Made by a program: the position numbers and the translations under genes. Of a stretch of DNA of 64,000 nucleotides, positions 44,700 through 53,410 are shown piece by piece. Origin of the DNA: Eutrophocola sp964629325 (lineage in GTDB: Bacteria; Pseudomonadota; Gammaproteobacteria; Pseudomonadales; Pseudohongiellaceae). The stretch lies in contig CAZVSC010000006.1 in assembly GCA_964629325.1 (NCBI GenBank), forward strand, positions 1-64,000, read 5' to 3'. The notes under the pieces were generated by a model. The model searched no databases. It was not told the origin of the DNA and worked only from the letters and a program-made list of their open reading frames with translations. Position 1 is the first letter of the stretch. Every line of letters starts with the position of its first letter.

Positions 44700-44936
44700 A
44701 TGTCCAGAGTATGCATGGTTACCGGCAAACGCCCCGTGACTGGCAATAACGTATCCCACGCCAAGAACCGGACCCGCCGCCGTTTCTGCCCGAACCTTCA
44801 CACTCACAGGTTCTGGGTCGAATCCGAAAATCGTTTCGTCAAGCTGCGCCTGTCCAGCAAGGGCATGCGGATCATCGACAAGCGCGGCATCGACCAGGTA
44901 CTGGCCGATCTTCGTGCCAGTGGCGTCAAGGTATAA
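44700..44936 (+). CDS. rpmB: 50S ribosomal protein L28
   Basis: 78 residues from the ATG at 44700 (MSRVCMVTGKRPVTGNNVSH) with GAGG 9-12 bases upstream; the longer frame is leader sequence. Length and the NVSHAKNRTRRRFCPNL stretch are diagnostic for L28. It is followed 36 bp later by rpmG, the standard pair. Confidence 0.98.
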   Translation: MSRVCMVTGKRPVTGNNVSHAKNRTRRRFCPNLHTHRFWVESENRFVKLRLSSKGMRIIDKRGIDQVLADLRASGVKV

Positions 44937-44972
44937 GTCCGGGTTCAATCCTGGAATCAAGAGGCAAAGATC

Positions 44973-45128
44973 ATGAGAGATAAAATCAGGTTGGTTTCAA
45001 GCGCAGGTACCGGGCATTTCTATACCACGGACAAGAACAAGCGCAACATGCCGGAAAAGATGGAAATCAAGAAATTCGATCCGGTCGTACGCAGGCACGT
45101 CACCTATACCGAAGCCAAGATCAAGTAA
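44973..45128 (+). CDS. rpmG: 50S ribosomal protein L33
   Basis: 51 residues, start MRDKIRLVSSAGTGHFYTTD with AGAGG upstream. It has FYTTDKNKRNMPEKMEIKKFDP and lacks the CxxC zinc cysteines, so it is the C-minus (zinc-independent) form. In E. coli mutM would follow directly; here the next genes are an 18 kb insertion, beginning with the convergent ubiX. Confidence 0.98.
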   Translation: MRDKIRLVSSAGTGHFYTTDKNKRNMPEKMEIKKFDPVVRRHVTYTEAKIK

Positions 45129-45149
45129 CAGGCTTCAGCATAGCCCAGG

Positions 45150-45752
45150 CTATTTTCCCGGATTCTTCTCCGGGACTTGCCTGGGCTGGTTCCCTTCCCA
45201 CCGCTTTACCATTCCACTGTCCAGGCCAAACAGGTCGAGCACGCGTCCGACACTCTGCTGCACGATGTCGTCGATGCTTTCCGGCTGCGTGTAAAACGCC
45301 GGCACCGGCGGGTTCACGATGGCGCCCATGTGCGTGACCCTGAGCATGCTTTCCAGGTGGCCGGCATGCAGGGGTGTTTCGCGCACCATCAGGACCAGCC
45401 TGCGCCGTTCCTTGAGAACCACGTCTGCCGAACGGCTGAGCAGGGAAGAGGTCACGCCCGTGGCGATTTCCGACAGCGTGCGGATGGAGCAGGGTGCCAC
45501 CAGCATGCCGAGAGTCCGGAAGCTGCCGCTGGCGATGGCGGCGCCAATGTCGGCGTTGGCATAGTTCACGTCGGCAAGATCCGTCAGCTCCGCAAATTTC
45601 AGGGAGGTTTCCTGGCTCAATGTAACTTTCGCCGACTGGGTGACGACGAGATGGGTTTCGATGCCGAGAGACCGCAGTGCTTTCAGTGCCTCGATGCCGT
45701 AAACGATGCCGGATGCACCGCTGATGCCGACGATGATGCGGGGCTTGCTCAT
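45150..45752 (-). CDS. ubiX: Flavin prenyltransferase UbiX
   Basis: 200 residues with the signature IIVGISGASGIVYGIEAL, the phosphate-binding APCSIRTLSEIATGV and VLMVRETPLHAGHL. UbiX attaches a dimethylallyl group to FMN to make the cofactor of the decarboxylase UbiD in ubiquinone synthesis. No ubiD is in the window; ubiA is at 15005. Its start overlaps the stop of the upstream zinc-ribbon membrane gene by 4 bases. Confidence 0.97.
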   Translation of the reverse strand: MSKPRIIVGISGASGIVYGIEALKALRSLGIETHLVVTQSAKVTLSQETSLKFAELTDLADVNYANADIGAAIASGSFRTLGMLVAPCSIRTLSEIATGVTSSLLSRSADVVLKERRRLVLMVRETPLHAGHLESMLRVTHMGAIVNPPVPAFYTQPESIDDIVQQSVGRVLDLFGLDSGMVKRWEGNQPRQVPEKNPGK

Positions 45753-46048
45753 TGGAACTCCCGGGGAACCAGTGGCGCTTTCAGGAGATACCTGTCAACG
45801 CAGACGATAAATGCAGGGATGGTGCCCAGCAGGAAAAAAGACATGCCTGCCATGATGGAAAGGCCGATGAAGAGCCAGGTCAGCAGGATCCAGGCAGTCA
45901 GGGTCATCAGGCCGTGGACGATCGGCACATTGCTTGGCTGTTTGCACACGGGGCAGATCGCCGGGGAAAAAGACACGGAAAACAGTTTCTGGAAACTGGA
46001 AATCTGCTTCTGGTGGCAGTGGGGGCACTCGTGGAAAACTTTGGACAT
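45749..46048 (-). CDS. Small zinc-ribbon membrane protein
   Basis: 99 residues from the ATG at 46048 (MSKVFHECPHCHQK). Two CxxC knuckles (CPHC and CPVC, about 25 residues apart) form a rubredoxin-like zinc ribbon, followed by two hydrophobic helices (about 43-65 and 70-88). The frame extends upstream but lacks a start signal. It is translationally coupled to ubiX (ATGA overlap). Family not recognised. Confidence 0.7.
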   Translation of the reverse strand: MSKVFHECPHCHQKQISSFQKLFSVSFSPAICPVCKQPSNVPIVHGLMTLTAWILLTWLFIGLSIMAGMSFFLLGTIPAFIVCVDRYLLKAPLVPREFQ

Positions 46049-46192
46049 CTCAGGCTTCAATCCCGTTCGGTACAAGGCAACGTTACCACGGGAACTGCCG
46101 TGAATTAAATCCATCACCGGTTTGACCAGGGTCAATTTTCCTTTTCGTGAAAGGCCGATACTGGACATCAGACCCAATCTGAGGATAGCGAC

Positions 46193-46735
46193 ATGAAATT
46201 CCGGAAAATTCTCTCACCCGTATGCAGCCGACTGGCGATTCCCGTGCTGACGATCGCGGCACTGACCACCGCATTGACCGGGTCGCTGACTGCCCATGAA
46301 GACGAGCACGGCATCGATGTCCCCGTCAGCATCAACGCCCTCATGGTGACACTGATCGACCACTCCGCCCACTACATCTGGGATTTTGCCGCCCTGCAGC
46401 GTGAAATCACCGACGACGAGTGGCGCACCATCGAGTACTACGCCATCCAGCTGGCGGGCTCAGGCCCCCTGATCACCCTGGGTGGCACAGGCGACATGGA
46501 CGATACCTGGGTGCAAAGTGAGGCCTGGACCAGTTATTCCCGTACCATGACCAATGCGGCCGTGCTGGCCCTGGATGCGGCCAAGAACAAGGACAAGTAC
46601 CTGTTGAACAGCACCGGGGATGTGCTGGTGGCCAGCTGCGAGGGTTGCCACGACGCCTTCAAACCGGGGTCACCCACCGAAGGCTTCACGCACCAGCCGG
46701 ATTACGATTACCTGTACCACCTGTTTGGCAGGTAA
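46193..46735 (+). CDS. Exported cytochrome c'-like monoheme protein
   Basis: 180 residues: a signal peptide ending around LTAHE, an all-helical body, and one heme motif CEGCH near the C-terminus (VASCEGCHDAFKPGS). A four-helix bundle with a C-terminal CxxCH is the cytochrome c' / c556 layout. These periplasmic proteins handle electrons or nitric oxide. The Asp/Glu-rich N-terminal part is atypical. GAGGAT lies upstream of the ATG. It is divergent from the zinc-ribbon/ubiX pair. Confidence 0.75.
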   Translation: MKFRKILSPVCSRLAIPVLTIAALTTALTGSLTAHEDEHGIDVPVSINALMVTLIDHSAHYIWDFAALQREITDDEWRTIEYYAIQLAGSGPLITLGGTGDMDDTWVQSEAWTSYSRTMTNAAVLALDAAKNKDKYLLNSTGDVLVASCEGCHDAFKPGSPTEGFTHQPDYDYLYHLFGR

Positions 46736-46769
46736 GGGATAAAAGCAGAAACCAAGCGCGGGGCCGGGC

Positions 46770-48212
46770 TCAGTTGGCGATCTTGACCCACTGGCCCGCC
46801 TTGGGCTCACCAAAGGGATAGTCGCCGTTCAACAGGCGCAGCATTTCCTCCTGGTGTTCCGGCAAGCGTGTTTGCGTTGCCAGGTCGGCATACTTGATCC
46901 TGCCGTCTGCCTGGATATACGACAGCGACACGGGATTGGCGAAGAGTGTTTCGTTGCGCTGGATGGGGCGGAAGCTCTTGATGGATTCAAGCAGGTTGTC
47001 ATCGGAATAACCCTCTCCGGCACTGCCGGTGAGGATGAAGGCGCGCGGACCGTAATAGAGCACGGCGACGCGCTCACCACTGCCCGGATTGATGCCGGTG
47101 AAGCCGGACAGACCGAACTGGCTCAGGGCTTCTGATCTTTGCAGGTCCTCGATGCCCAGGTTTTCACGAATAAACAGCCGGGGATCCTTGGCGTTCTGTA
47201 GGCGCTGTGCTTCCACCCTCAGGCGGCTGCCGCCATCGGCGCTGAGGCCGGTTACCGTTGTAGTGGTTTCTTCCTTGACCCAGCCTTCCGGAAATATCAG
47301 CGTGTAATTCAACAGGCTCTGGTAATAGCGATTGCGCTGTTCACCACCTGCCGCATTTTGCGGGCTCGGGCCGACGATGAGCCCCGTCATCTGTGAACGA
47401 AATTCGGCGGGGTCCTCCTGCACCACCTGCTGTGCTGACAGCGTACCGGCTTTGCCGACCACTTCCTGCAGGCGGGTGTCATTGCGCGGATGCGAGGCGA
47501 ACAGGCCGTGGTAGGCAACCGCAGTGCGGTTGGATGTGCGCTTCATGAAATCCTCGTGGTTCTTCAGCACCTCGATGACTTCCACCATGGCATTCGGGTC
47601 ATAGCCGGCCTTGTACAGGTATTCCGCACCCAGGCTGTCCGCCTCCAGTTCCATGTCACGGCCGTAGCCGCTGATCAATGCACCGCTGATCAGGCTGGTG
47701 GTTTCGCGCAGGTCGACGCCGGTGGCGAAGATCAGGGCAATGGAGGCGGCATTGGCAGAGCGGGCGGCTGTTTGCTGACGGACGGCATGGCGGGCGGTGA
47801 TATGGCCTATTTCATGGCCAAGCACGGCGGCCAGCTGAGCCTCGGAGTTGAGATAGGTCAGCAGCCCGCGGTTAACATAAACAAAACCGCCCGGCAGGGC
47901 GAAGGCATTGATGTCCGGGCTGTCGATAACGGTGAAGACGTATTCCAGTTCGGGGCGATGGGAGATCGCCGCCATCTTCTGGCCGATGCGATTGACGTAA
48001 GCCACCAGTTCCGCGTCATTGTAGACCTGGTTCTGCTTGAGCATTTCCTGGTGTAGCTCCCTGCCTTTCTCGATCTCCGTGCTTTCGGACATGAGGACGA
48101 AATTGGCGCCGCCGGTGGGGTTGCTGGCGCAGGCGGCGACAAGCACAGCCATACCGGCTGCACACAGGAGCTTGCGGAGACCGATAAAGTTGTTGAGATC
48201 GGCTTTAACCAT
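46770..48212 (-). CDS. M48-family metalloprotease lipoprotein
   Basis: 480 residues with a lipobox LVAAC near residue 28 and zinc motif GHEIGHITARH near 137, the third ligand Glu being in MELEADSLG. The C-terminal half has a region of unknown fold. The lipoprotein placement and HEIGH motif resemble BepA/LoiP-type periplasmic proteases, which degrade or chaperone outer membrane proteins. It converges on the cytochrome c' gene and has its own lipoprotein neighbours upstream. Confidence 0.9.
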   Translation of the reverse strand: MVKADLNNFIGLRKLLCAAGMAVLVAACASNPTGGANFVLMSESTEIEKGRELHQEMLKQNQVYNDAELVAYVNRIGQKMAAISHRPELEYVFTVIDSPDINAFALPGGFVYVNRGLLTYLNSEAQLAAVLGHEIGHITARHAVRQQTAARSANAASIALIFATGVDLRETTSLISGALISGYGRDMELEADSLGAEYLYKAGYDPNAMVEVIEVLKNHEDFMKRTSNRTAVAYHGLFASHPRNDTRLQEVVGKAGTLSAQQVVQEDPAEFRSQMTGLIVGPSPQNAAGGEQRNRYYQSLLNYTLIFPEGWVKEETTTTVTGLSADGGSRLRVEAQRLQNAKDPRLFIRENLGIEDLQRSEALSQFGLSGFTGINPGSGERVAVLYYGPRAFILTGSAGEGYSDDNLLESIKSFRPIQRNETLFANPVSLSYIQADGRIKYADLATQTRLPEHQEEMLRLLNGDYPFGEPKAGQWVKIAN

Positions 48213-48263
48213 GGTTACATCCTAACGGAATAAAGCTTAATCAAATATTAAGACGCCGGCATA

Positions 48264-48941
48264 TCAGGTGCCGTTTATGAATTGCTTGAGCTGGTTGCCC
48301 AGGCCGCTGCAGGCATTGGCTTCGACCCGGGCGATAAGCGGGATGGGCACTACCACGGCAGGCATGTAGGACTGGCCGTTGGCCTCGGTGCTGATGGAGC
48401 CGACGGTCGAGAGAGTATCCATATCCCAGATTTCCGCCTCGAAGTTGGAGTCGTCGGACCAGGTGCCGAAACCGAAACAGCCGCCGCCGCCCGGACCGAT
48501 GGTGCAGGAGATGGAGCCGGACTGGTCGGAACGCTGGGTGATGCCGTCCAGCCAGACGATGTACTCGATGCCGAATTCTTCCATTTTCTGCGCGGCGATG
48601 TCGACGGCCATGAGCTGCTCAAGGTGACCGGTGCGCATGGGCGCCGTCCGGGGTTCGAAGAAGGGGAACATGGCATCGAGGAATTCCTGCTCGTTGACCA
48701 CGTTGATGCCGTTCTGGCCGCTGGAGACCACGTTCGCGACACAGTCGACAAAGCTGCCCTCGGTTTCGTAATTGTTGTTCTGGCGCCGGCCGAGAATGAC
48801 GATGCTTTCATTCTCGCCGATGGTGGTGGCACTTTGCCGGAATTCGTCGATTTCAGTAGTGGTGCAACTGCTGATCATGGCAGCTGCCGGCAGGGCGAAT
48901 ACCAGACGGACTAGATGTTTGAATGTAGCGATTGTACTCAT
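48264..48941 (-). CDS. Lipoprotein of unknown function
   Basis: 225 residues. The hydrophobic signal is followed by a lipobox ending at Cys (ISSC near residue 26). The rest is mixed alpha/beta with a Gly-rich turn (GPGGGGCFGFG) and several further Cys that may form disulfides. I do not recognise the family. It is 51 bp upstream of the M48 protease gene in the same direction and probably shares its transcript. Confidence 0.7.
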   Translation of the reverse strand: MSTIATFKHLVRLVFALPAAAMISSCTTTEIDEFRQSATTIGENESIVILGRRQNNNYETEGSFVDCVANVVSSGQNGINVVNEQEFLDAMFPFFEPRTAPMRTGHLEQLMAVDIAAQKMEEFGIEYIVWLDGITQRSDQSGSISCTIGPGGGGCFGFGTWSDDSNFEAEIWDMDTLSTVGSISTEANGQSYMPAVVVPIPLIARVEANACSGLGNQLKQFINGT

Positions 48942-49104
48942 GGCGATGACTCTGCGATCGGTATATGGCGTTTACATATGGTTTCTGTTGTGCCCTTTTA
49001 CTTCCTGGATTTAACCGCTTATTTCCCTTCAAGTACCTTGTATTGATTTTATTACTTCTCTTACGGTGTCGTTGTCGTATTACTTCGTCGTAGCCCGAAT
49101 CCTG

Positions 49105-49758
49105 TCAGTCCGCGAGTGCATTCTGCGACCGCAGCCATTCATTCACTTCGGGGATGTTGCTGAAACCGAGGGTGAAGCTGGCGGCCAGGTCGCGCAGGGC
49201 AACGTTGGCGGCATCGTTGACGCCGGCATCCACTGACTGGAATGTTTCTTCCGGCGACTTGCCGTAAGCCGTCATTACCCAGTCGGCAATGTAGTCGCCG
49301 TTGGCCTTGGCCAGGCGCATGTTGTACTTCACCCAGATCTCGTAAACGTTCAGGCGGGTTTTCTGGGGCAGGCCAACCTGGAACTCCTCGATGGCGGGCA
49401 CGAACACGGCATCGAGGTTGTTGAAGTTGGCGGCGCTGTCGATGCTGTCCAGGTGGACAACCTGCTCGAAAACCGCCGGCAGCATGGTGTTGAAGAGTTC
49501 GACCTGCGAGGCGCCGGAATTGATGATGTACTGGTCATCACCGGTGTTGTCGTTTATCTCGATGAAGCTGTAGTTGGTGAAAGCATCATCATAGTAAACC
49601 CCGACCGTCAGCGGCAGCTTCTGCACCAGCGGGGCGGGATAAGTGCCGCTAATATCGATGGTGGCTGCCGAGCAGGAGACCAGCAAAATAATGGCAACCG
49701 GCAGGAACAACGTCCTGGCGGCCTTTGGCAATTGCGATAGGCTAACTCTGGTGATCAT
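49105..49758 (-). CDS. Lipoprotein of unknown function, YajG-like overall
   Basis: 217 residues. Lipobox LVSC near 29; then a beta-rich body with VGVYYDDAFTNYSF and a C-terminal NVALRDLAASFTLGFS. Size and layout recall YajG-type lipoproteins, but the match is weak. It follows the envelope operon by 133 bp in the same direction, behind a candidate terminator, so it may or may not belong to it. Confidence 0.65.
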   Translation of the reverse strand: MITRVSLSQLPKAARTLFLPVAIILLVSCSAATIDISGTYPAPLVQKLPLTVGVYYDDAFTNYSFIEINDNTGDDQYIINSGASQVELFNTMLPAVFEQVVHLDSIDSAANFNNLDAVFVPAIEEFQVGLPQKTRLNVYEIWVKYNMRLAKANGDYIADWVMTAYGKSPEETFQSVDAGVNDAANVALRDLAASFTLGFSNIPEVNEWLRSQNALAD

Positions 49759-49864
49759 AAAGTCTTACCCTCCTGTTGCTCGGAAAACGCAGGGTTCTGC
49801 CGGTTTCCGGAGGTGGGCTCCCTAGTGTACTCCAGTTTGCGGTTACATCAATATCCGCGCAATA

Positions 49865-49879
49865 GCCCGGTTTCCGGGC
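49865..49879 (-). terminator. Candidate terminator at the end of the envelope operon
   Basis: A 6-7 bp GCCCGG/CCGGGC stem with a 3 nt loop, 13 bp after the last gene of the operon on the minus strand. No T tract follows, so it is weaker than the other terminators. Confidence 0.4.
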
Positions 49880-49891
49880 CTTCCGCGGGTC

Positions 49892-50893
49892 CTAGTAAAA
49901 ATCGTTCAGTCCCACGAAGGTGCCGCCGTTTTTGCGGGCCAGCTCCCTCATGAGGGTGGCAAAGCGTTCGCCGGTGGCCTGGTAGCGGTCCGGCTGGGAG
50001 AAATATACGGGGAAACCGATGCCGTGGATGCGTACCAGGCGGTCGCCGTTTGCGTTTTCCACATTGATCCTGTCCACGGTGTCGATGACTTCCCGAATCG
50101 AGCCGCTGGCGGGGGGAAACTCGTCCCCGAGCACGTACAGGCTGATTTTCTTGCCCGGATCGTAGTAAGTACGGATGGCGGCCGTGATGCCCTCCACCGG
50201 ACTGGAATTACTGAAGGGATTCCAGGTCCTGAGGCGCTGGAGAATGGCCTGGCGCCTTGCCGGGGTATCCGGGATCCAGTCGCCGCGGAAGCTGGAAAAC
50301 AGATATTCACCCATGTCGTTCATCACCTGGATGCCCTTGACCTCGGGGTAGATATCGAGGGTGTCCACCATGACCTCGAGCATGCGTGACCAGCTGTAAT
50401 TGAACATACTCCCTGAAGTGTCGATCAGGAAAATGATGTACTCGCTGTCCACGGGTACGCCGCCCACGGAATCGTCCAGGCGCTCCTGGTCAAGGTTGGC
50501 CTGCAGCCGGCGCATCTCGTCAGTGAGCTCCTGCCGGGCAATGGCCAGCTGGCCTTCCAGGATTTCGTCGACGGTGGACTGCTGGTTGGTGCTGTTGAAC
50601 TGGCCGCTGAGTGTGCTCAGCTCCCGGCGCAGGCGGGCAATGCGCTCCTCGTACTGGGACAGTTGCTCATGCCGGGCATTGAGGTCACGGTTGAGGATGT
50701 TGGTTTCGCCACGGATCTCGAAGAGCTGGCGCTGCAGCTCCAGCACACTTCCCTCTCTCGGGGTATCGGATATTTCCAGCGGCGTCGGTGCCGACGACTT
50801 GGTGATCATCAGCAACAGGATGATAGCCCCGAAGCCGCAGGACATGACATCCAGGAAGGAAATATTGAACGTTTCTGTGTCTCTGCTCGCCAT
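49892..50893 (-). CDS. VWA protein with stator-B-like membrane anchor (paralogue 1)
   Basis: 333 residues. One membrane helix near the N-terminus (FLDVMSCGFGAIILLLM, Asp at residue 15), a long coiled coil (about 45-145), and a von Willebrand A domain (about 150-333) with MIDAS DTSGS at 158-162 and a later LGDEFP. The short cytoplasmic tail plus an Asp in the first helix is the layout of MotB/TolR/ExbD, but a VWA domain replaces the peptidoglycan-binding domain. Last gene of the operon, 66 bp after its paralogue. Confidence 0.85.
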   Translation of the reverse strand: MASRDTETFNISFLDVMSCGFGAIILLLMITKSSAPTPLEISDTPREGSVLELQRQLFEIRGETNILNRDLNARHEQLSQYEERIARLRRELSTLSGQFNSTNQQSTVDEILEGQLAIARQELTDEMRRLQANLDQERLDDSVGGVPVDSEYIIFLIDTSGSMFNYSWSRMLEVMVDTLDIYPEVKGIQVMNDMGEYLFSSFRGDWIPDTPARRQAILQRLRTWNPFSNSSPVEGITAAIRTYYDPGKKISLYVLGDEFPPASGSIREVIDTVDRINVENANGDRLVRIHGIGFPVYFSQPDRYQATGERFATLMRELARKNGGTFVGLNDFY

Positions 50894-50924
50894 GGCCTAT
50901 TTCATCAAAACCTGAGTGATTACT

Positions 50925-50955
50925 TTCTTACCCCTTGCCTCTTGCCCCTTACCGC
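50925..50955. repeat. Heptamer array between the two VWA genes
   Basis: Plus-strand units TTACCCC, TTGCCTC, TTGCCCC, TTACCGC run in tandem in the 66 bp between the genes. It is a further variant of the 7 nt intergenic repeats. Confidence 0.5.
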
Positions 50956-50959
50956 TACA

Positions 50960-52090
50960 CTATGGCCAGTCCCGCGACGGGCTCAGGAACGAGCCGCCCG
51001 TGGAGACGGCCAGTTTCCAGTACAGCGATGCCGCCATCGGGTCGCCCTCGAGGGGCGCCAATACCACGTTGACCGGAATTCCCGAAGGTAATTCCCCAAG
51101 GGCAGTCCGGAAGATGGCTTCACGTTCACGCCCGGATACCGTGTTCTGGTTGCCGTCGTCGTCACGGCGGTTAAAAAAGCCGCTATCCATGGAACCCAGC
51201 GTCGGCAGGCCGTCGGTGATCAGGTAGATATTGTCCGGCAGCGGGTTCATGGCCGCTACGGCCTGGAAGACCCGTTCCATGTTGGTGCCGTTGGCCGGGA
51301 CGGTGGCGTTCAGGTTGCTCACGGCTTCGTTCAACTGGCCCTCGTCGGCCACTTCCAGCCAGGAGCCCAGGGTGCCGGGAATCAGTGGCTGGACATCCTC
51401 GTTGAAAGTATAGATCTGGTACTGGCTGGGCGGGGGCAGCTGGGTGGTCAGCCAGTCGACGATCTTGCGCACGCCCACCCACTTGGGTGAATTGATCTTG
51501 GTGTCTTCGGACATGTTGCGGCGGCGGATGATATTGACGATGGTGTTATCCAGCATGCTGGCGGAAGTGTCTACAAGAACCAGGATGCGGCTGCCGCCGA
51601 GAATAAGCCCGGTCAGGTACTGGCGATTGCCGTCGCCGACGTAGGGGCGGATGAAGTTGCCAGTGAAGGAGTCCTGTGCCCCACGCAGTCTTTCCAGCTC
51701 CTCTTCCAGGTTCTGGATGTCCGCCTTCAGCTGTTCAACGCTTTCTTCCTTGGCAAGCGTGGAATTTTCCAGCTGTGCGAGTTCCTCCAGGAAGTTGTCT
51801 ATCTCCTGCTGTATGGAACGGGCCAGGCCCTGGGCCTCGACCATCTGGAAGTCCACCTCGGAAATCGTGTTGCGGATGCGCACCAGGTTTTGCTCGCCGT
51901 CGTTGATCTCTTCATTGAGCAGGTTGATCTCGGCGGCCAGGTCCGGATTGTCCACCTGGTTCCTGACGCTGGTGGAGTGATCGAGGATGAGGAAGATAAG
52001 TACAACCGCACCGAAGCCGCAGGACATTACGTCCAGGAAGGACAGGCTGATGGGATTGAATTCGCGCTTGGCCGCACGGCTGTTTGCCAT
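50960..52090 (-). CDS. VWA protein with stator-B-like membrane anchor (paralogue 2)
   Basis: 376 residues. N-terminal helix SLSFLDVMSCGFGAVVLIF with Asp at residue 20, a longer coiled coil (about 45-140), and a VWA domain (about 165-376) with DTSAS at 174-178, a MIDAS Thr in NGTNM and Asp in ITDGLPT. The metal site is therefore complete. The identical FLDVMSCGFGA core shared with the next gene shows common ancestry, while the coiled coils and VWA domains have diverged. It starts at the stop of the Hsp70-like gene. Confidence 0.88.
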   Translation of the reverse strand: MANSRAAKREFNPISLSFLDVMSCGFGAVVLIFLILDHSTSVRNQVDNPDLAAEINLLNEEINDGEQNLVRIRNTISEVDFQMVEAQGLARSIQQEIDNFLEELAQLENSTLAKEESVEQLKADIQNLEEELERLRGAQDSFTGNFIRPYVGDGNRQYLTGLILGGSRILVLVDTSASMLDNTIVNIIRRRNMSEDTKINSPKWVGVRKIVDWLTTQLPPPSQYQIYTFNEDVQPLIPGTLGSWLEVADEGQLNEAVSNLNATVPANGTNMERVFQAVAAMNPLPDNIYLITDGLPTLGSMDSGFFNRRDDDGNQNTVSGREREAIFRTALGELPSGIPVNVVLAPLEGDPMAASLYWKLAVSTGGSFLSPSRDWP

Positions 52091-53410
52091 CTATTCCACC
52101 TGGATGAGCCGTAATGTCGTGTTGGATCCGGGCAGGCTGATGACATCGCCCAGCTTGAGGGATTCGCGGGCGGCGGCCTTGCTGCCGTTGAGCTCGATGC
52201 TGCCGACGCCCTGGTAGTCGAGAATCGCACCCTGGCCGGAAAGCGACAGGCGGATCTCGCCGCTGCCGCCGGCCGCAGCGACCTGGATGACCCCCGCACC
52301 GGCATCGCTGCCGTTAACGGGGCCGTAGGCCAGAGATGCCGGCAGGGCGTAGGCCTTGTTGTTGATCAGCACATGCGAGGGGACATGGCTTTCACTGGCA
52401 GTGGCCGCCTTGCTGGCAGCAGGTGTGCTGGTTGGCAGGCTGGTGACAAAGCTCAGTGATCCCGGCTTGCCCTTGATGTGCTCCATGTGCCGGAAACAGT
52501 TTTCCATCAGCATGGATTCTTTTACGGCCTGGATATTGTTCAGGTACAGGTCGATTCCCGGCAAACCGGCCTGGGTATCGGGCAAGTGCAGGGCGTATTG
52601 CCCACCGGCCAGTCCTTCCAGCTCCGTTTTGATGCGGCCGAAGATGTTGCGCGTACGCTGTTCGAAGTGGCCGCGATTCACGCGCGCCTGGAACACGGAG
52701 CCCTTGTTGTTGATCTCCATGAGGATTTCGTTGTCGCGCTGCGCCTTGTCGATCCAATCCTCGAGCTGGTTGTAGACGTACTGCTCGGTTTCGGCATTGT
52801 GCTGGGGATCGAAGCGGCTCTGCTTGATGAATTCATCCGTCACCATGTTTACCCAGGCATCATGGAGGGCGAGCAGTCCCGTACCGGGAATCTGCACGAC
52901 CTTGTTCCTGGTGACCTTGCCGTCGCCCGCGGTAAAGGTGGTCAGCACGGACTGGTGCAACTGGATGTCCAGGTACACGATCATTTCGCGGTTGTCGGCA
53001 TTGCCGGCGACCAGCAGGGGTAAATCCACGAGACCAACAGCATCGAATTCACAGGACTGCACGAGGCCGAGCAGTATCGATAACTGGTTGCGATTGTAGT
53101 TGCTGGGTACTGCGAAGATGACCTCGTCCTTCAGGTTATGCTGGCTGGCAATGTCGTTGAGGTGGGCGAATGCCAGGTCCGCATGGTGGCGGAAGTGATC
53201 GTTGGCATTGGCCAGGGGATCGAGACTGAGCTGTGACCAGAACTGGGTGAAGGTCTGGCGCGGATGCAGGCGGGCGATACGGCGAGCCTCTTCACCGAAG
53301 CGCGGCTTTTTCTCCGCGATGTTGGCAAAGCCCGGGCTCTGCACCAGGATATCATCCTGGCTGCGCAACCTGAGGTTGCGGTCATTCAGTTCGATGATAT
53401 GGGTGCTCAC
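52091..53410 (-). CDS. Degenerate actin/Hsp70-fold protein with FHA-like C-terminus
   Basis: 439 residues, no signal peptide, so cytoplasmic. The N-terminus MSTHIIELNDRNLRLRS and the later MIVYLDIQLHQSVLTTF sit where actin/Hsp70-fold ATPases carry their phosphate loops, but the Gly-rich DxG signatures are lost, so ATPase activity is doubtful. The last 90 residues, ending LKLGDVISLPGSNTTLRL, look like an FHA-type beta sandwich (phosphothreonine reader) and are preceded by a Ser/Ala-rich hinge. A PilM-like scaffold is an alternative reading. Its start overlaps the channel gene by 4 bp. Confidence 0.65.
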   Translation of the reverse strand: MSTHIIELNDRNLRLRSQDDILVQSPGFANIAEKKPRFGEEARRIARLHPRQTFTQFWSQLSLDPLANANDHFRHHADLAFAHLNDIASQHNLKDEVIFAVPSNYNRNQLSILLGLVQSCEFDAVGLVDLPLLVAGNADNREMIVYLDIQLHQSVLTTFTAGDGKVTRNKVVQIPGTGLLALHDAWVNMVTDEFIKQSRFDPQHNAETEQYVYNQLEDWIDKAQRDNEILMEINNKGSVFQARVNRGHFEQRTRNIFGRIKTELEGLAGGQYALHLPDTQAGLPGIDLYLNNIQAVKESMLMENCFRHMEHIKGKPGSLSFVTSLPTSTPAASKAATASESHVPSHVLINNKAYALPASLAYGPVNGSDAGAGVIQVAAAGGSGEIRLSLSGQGAILDYQGVGSIELNGSKAAARESLKLGDVISLPGSNTTLRLIQVE

